From Saprospiraceae bacterium (GTDB lineage: Bacteria > Bacteroidota > Bacteroidia > Chitinophagales > Saprospiraceae): a DNA stretch of 64,000 nucleotides. Made by a program: the position numbers and the translations under genes. This document shows positions 62,357-64,000 of this stretch, in pieces; the stretch's first letter is position 1, and each line of letters begins with the position of its first letter. Under the pieces are notes generated by a model. It did no database searches. It saw nothing but the letters and a program-made list of their open reading frames with translations, and was not told where the DNA came from. The stretch lies in contig JALHQW010000001.1 of the NCBI GenBank assembly GCA_022841745.1, positions 184,056 to 248,055 on the forward strand. The letters are read 5' to 3'.

Positions 62357-63835
62357 TCAATAGCCTTCCAGCTTTTTGACCAAAGAAACGTTCCTTTCAA
62401 AATCAAACATCGTGCTCCTGCGAAGGTCGTAATGTGCGAGCCAAAACGCCCTTAATGCACTCACATAACTTACCCTTGCGTTTTCCTTCTCAGTCACGGC
62501 TACGCCAAGGTCGAGTACGTCTATTTTGCCGATATAATAACGGTTGCGGGTCATCTGTTCCCTTTTCAAAGAAACATCGTAAGCACGCTTCGACAATGCG
62601 ACTTGGTTGCGGAGCAAATCGAACTGCTTCACCTTCAATAGGATTTCCTGTTCAAACTGCACTTTTTCCTGGCCTACGTTCAGGCGGTCGAGTTCCCTTT
62701 GCGTGTAAGCAGTTTCAAGACGGGCCTCACCACGGCCCCAATTTAGGATAGGGACATTAATACTCAACCCCACTACTTGGTTGCTTTCTAGTGAATTGTA
62801 GGCTTCGCCAACCGTAGTGCCGCTTTGAGTGAAACCTACTTGCCCTGATAGGTTCATTTGGAAACCACGCTGTGCTTTTGCCTCTTCGACTCCTGCATCG
62901 GCCTCAGTGAGCGTCCTTTCAAATCGTATTACATCGCTTCGATAAAGGTTCGCATATTTTAGAGCATCATCGCCATTTACCATGAAATTGGGAATGGTCT
63001 CTGGTGTATCCATTTTGAAGAATACGGCTTTTTTTAGGCCCAAAAAATTGCGGAGCCGCTCGGTGCCTGTTTGCAAATCGAGCAAGGCCCTTTGCACGGC
63101 TGCATCGGCATTCATGGAGGAGAGTTCAATTTGCAGCAATTCCGTCTCTGCAATCCTGCCTACCTCGAAACGGCCTTTTGATATATTATATAAGGTATCG
63201 GCGTTGGCTTTGTCCCGGATGGCCGAGCGCAAGTTGAGCTGTGCGATGAGCACGTCGAAGAACAAAGAGGAAGCATCAGCAGCCACGCTTTCCATGCGTT
63301 CTGCATAGGCTCGGGTCGCTTCCTGGTATTGCAAAGGCCGAATTTTCTTGTCCCATTTCAATTGGTTGTACCCAAAAATTGGTTGGTCAATACCGACATA
63401 AAAAGGGGTGGACACATAAGAGGTGATATTGTCGGTACCTTGGTTCAATTGGTCAAGCCGGCTTAGCCCAGTGCCGGCAAAGATGGTGCCCCCAGTTTTG
63501 GTGATGCCTTGTGCCAATGCAATCCTCGCAGAATTGAACAGGTTGGATTGGCGAACGAATTTATTGGTGCCATCCGGCAAGGTGATGGGGCCAATGGAGC
63601 GGTTCAAGCTGGGCAATTGCCCTGAAAAAGAGAGGCTTGGTTTATAATCAGCTAAAAAGGTTTGGAAGGACCAGTATCGGTTTTTCAACTGCATGGCCGC
63701 AGCAAGTGCATCGGGTGCATCACTCTGCGCCAGTGCAACCACTTCCTCAAGGCTCACTTCCAGCGTGTCAACTTGGGCCTTGGATTGATATTGAAATAAA
63801 CAGAAAGAAAATGAGAGAAGAATTATTCGTTTCAT
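62357..63835 (-). CDS. TolC-family outer membrane protein
   Basis: 492 residues from MKRIILLSFSFCLFQYQSKA, a Sec signal. The mature part opens LEVSLEEVVALAQSDAPDAL and shows the TolC two-repeat pattern of long amphipathic helices (for example ETELLQIELSSMNADAAVQR and NRYYIGKIDVLDLGVAVTEK), as in outer-membrane efflux channels. It shares only the family with the TolC at 12.3-13.8 kb. No adaptor or pump gene follows within the window on the same strand, and the region upstream leaves the window. Cargo unknown. Confidence 0.9.
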   Translation of the reverse strand: MKRIILLSFSFCLFQYQSKAQVDTLEVSLEEVVALAQSDAPDALAAAMQLKNRYWSFQTFLADYKPSLSFSGQLPSLNRSIGPITLPDGTNKFVRQSNLFNSARIALAQGITKTGGTIFAGTGLSRLDQLNQGTDNITSYVSTPFYVGIDQPIFGYNQLKWDKKIRPLQYQEATRAYAERMESVAADASSLFFDVLIAQLNLRSAIRDKANADTLYNISKGRFEVGRIAETELLQIELSSMNADAAVQRALLDLQTGTERLRNFLGLKKAVFFKMDTPETIPNFMVNGDDALKYANLYRSDVIRFERTLTEADAGVEEAKAQRGFQMNLSGQVGFTQSGTTVGEAYNSLESNQVVGLSINVPILNWGRGEARLETAYTQRELDRLNVGQEKVQFEQEILLKVKQFDLLRNQVALSKRAYDVSLKREQMTRNRYYIGKIDVLDLGVAVTEKENARVSYVSALRAFWLAHYDLRRSTMFDFERNVSLVKKLEGY

Positions 63836-64000
63836 GCAGTGATAGAATTTCAATGGAATTATGGAGGAAATAGAATTACTGACTGACCTATTGCAGGTCG
63901 AAGATTAGGTTATTTGAAAAAGGGTTCTAATCAACATTAACTTGCCGCTAAAAGTAGCGGCATATGAAGAACCCAAAGATTTTGGACTTGTACTCGGACT

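Overview
The window reads as chromosomal DNA of a gliding-type Bacteroidota, most like the Saprospiria (Lewinella/Haliscomenobacter relatives). Grounds: seven secreted proteins carry type IX secretion (T9SS) sorting domains of the type A kind or the gliding-associated kind; gldA and gldF are present; several promoters fit the Bacteroidota consensus TTTG-(17-23)-TAnnTTTG; and many Sec/lipoprotein signals are followed by Cys. No rRNA, tRNA, CRISPR array, phage or intact insertion sequence was seen. The assignment to class is inference from protein style, not a phylogeny.

Layout. 1-7.6 kb: the 3' half of a large Upf1-like helicase whose motifs look worn away, a GH29 alpha-L-fucosidase with a PA14 domain, an unknown lipoprotein, a lipoprotein gene stopped by an in-frame TGA, and a small AraC-type regulator flanked by a two-copy direct repeat. 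7.7-9.8 kb: an unknown helical protein divergent from a 41-residue double-glycine peptide, then about 840 bp without genes. 9.8-15 kb: aspartic protease, TolC and HlyD-type efflux pair, lipoprotein. 15.5-24.3 kb: two very long surface proteins, the second (2110 aa) with an M43-like protease, FG-GAP repeats, eleven tandem repeats of about 50 residues and a gliding-type C-terminus. 24.3-33.3 kb: membrane protein, rimO, M43 protease, mdh, Omp28-like protein, tilS and a frameshifted DUF937-OmpA gene. 33.5-41.3 kb: a pentameric ligand-gated channel homologue, a subtilase, gldA-X-gldF and a frameshifted T9SS protein. 41.5-50.2 kb: amino-acid permease, a tandem CbxX-type AAA+ protein with a duplicated unknown N-terminal domain, pdhB, a DUF4249 lipoprotein and a GlgE-like protein that lacks its catalytic Asp and Glu. 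50.4-64 kb: pnp, rpsO, CRTAC1-type protein, recF, an unknown lipoprotein, a coiled-coil protein, eno, carA and a second TolC.

Working together: there is no single large pathway. Housekeeping genes (rimO, mdh, tilS, pdhB, pnp-rpsO, recF, eno, carA) stand as single units among genes for envelope and exported proteins. GldA/GldF belong to the gliding ABC transporter and the T9SS cargo uses the secretion system tied to gliding, but the T9SS core genes and gldG are not in the window.

The most unusual signals are: (i) a recurring class of intergenic structures in which short words, different at each site, are repeated and then followed by their own reverse complement, several lying in the leaders of mdh, gldA and eno; (ii) two apparent pseudoenzymes (helicase-nuclease and GlgE-like), the second with a full consensus promoter; (iii) the lone GG-type peptide; (iv) the AAA+ protein with the duplicated novel domain. 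Three genes are broken by one stop or one missing base each; this could be real decay or assembly error and needs the reads.
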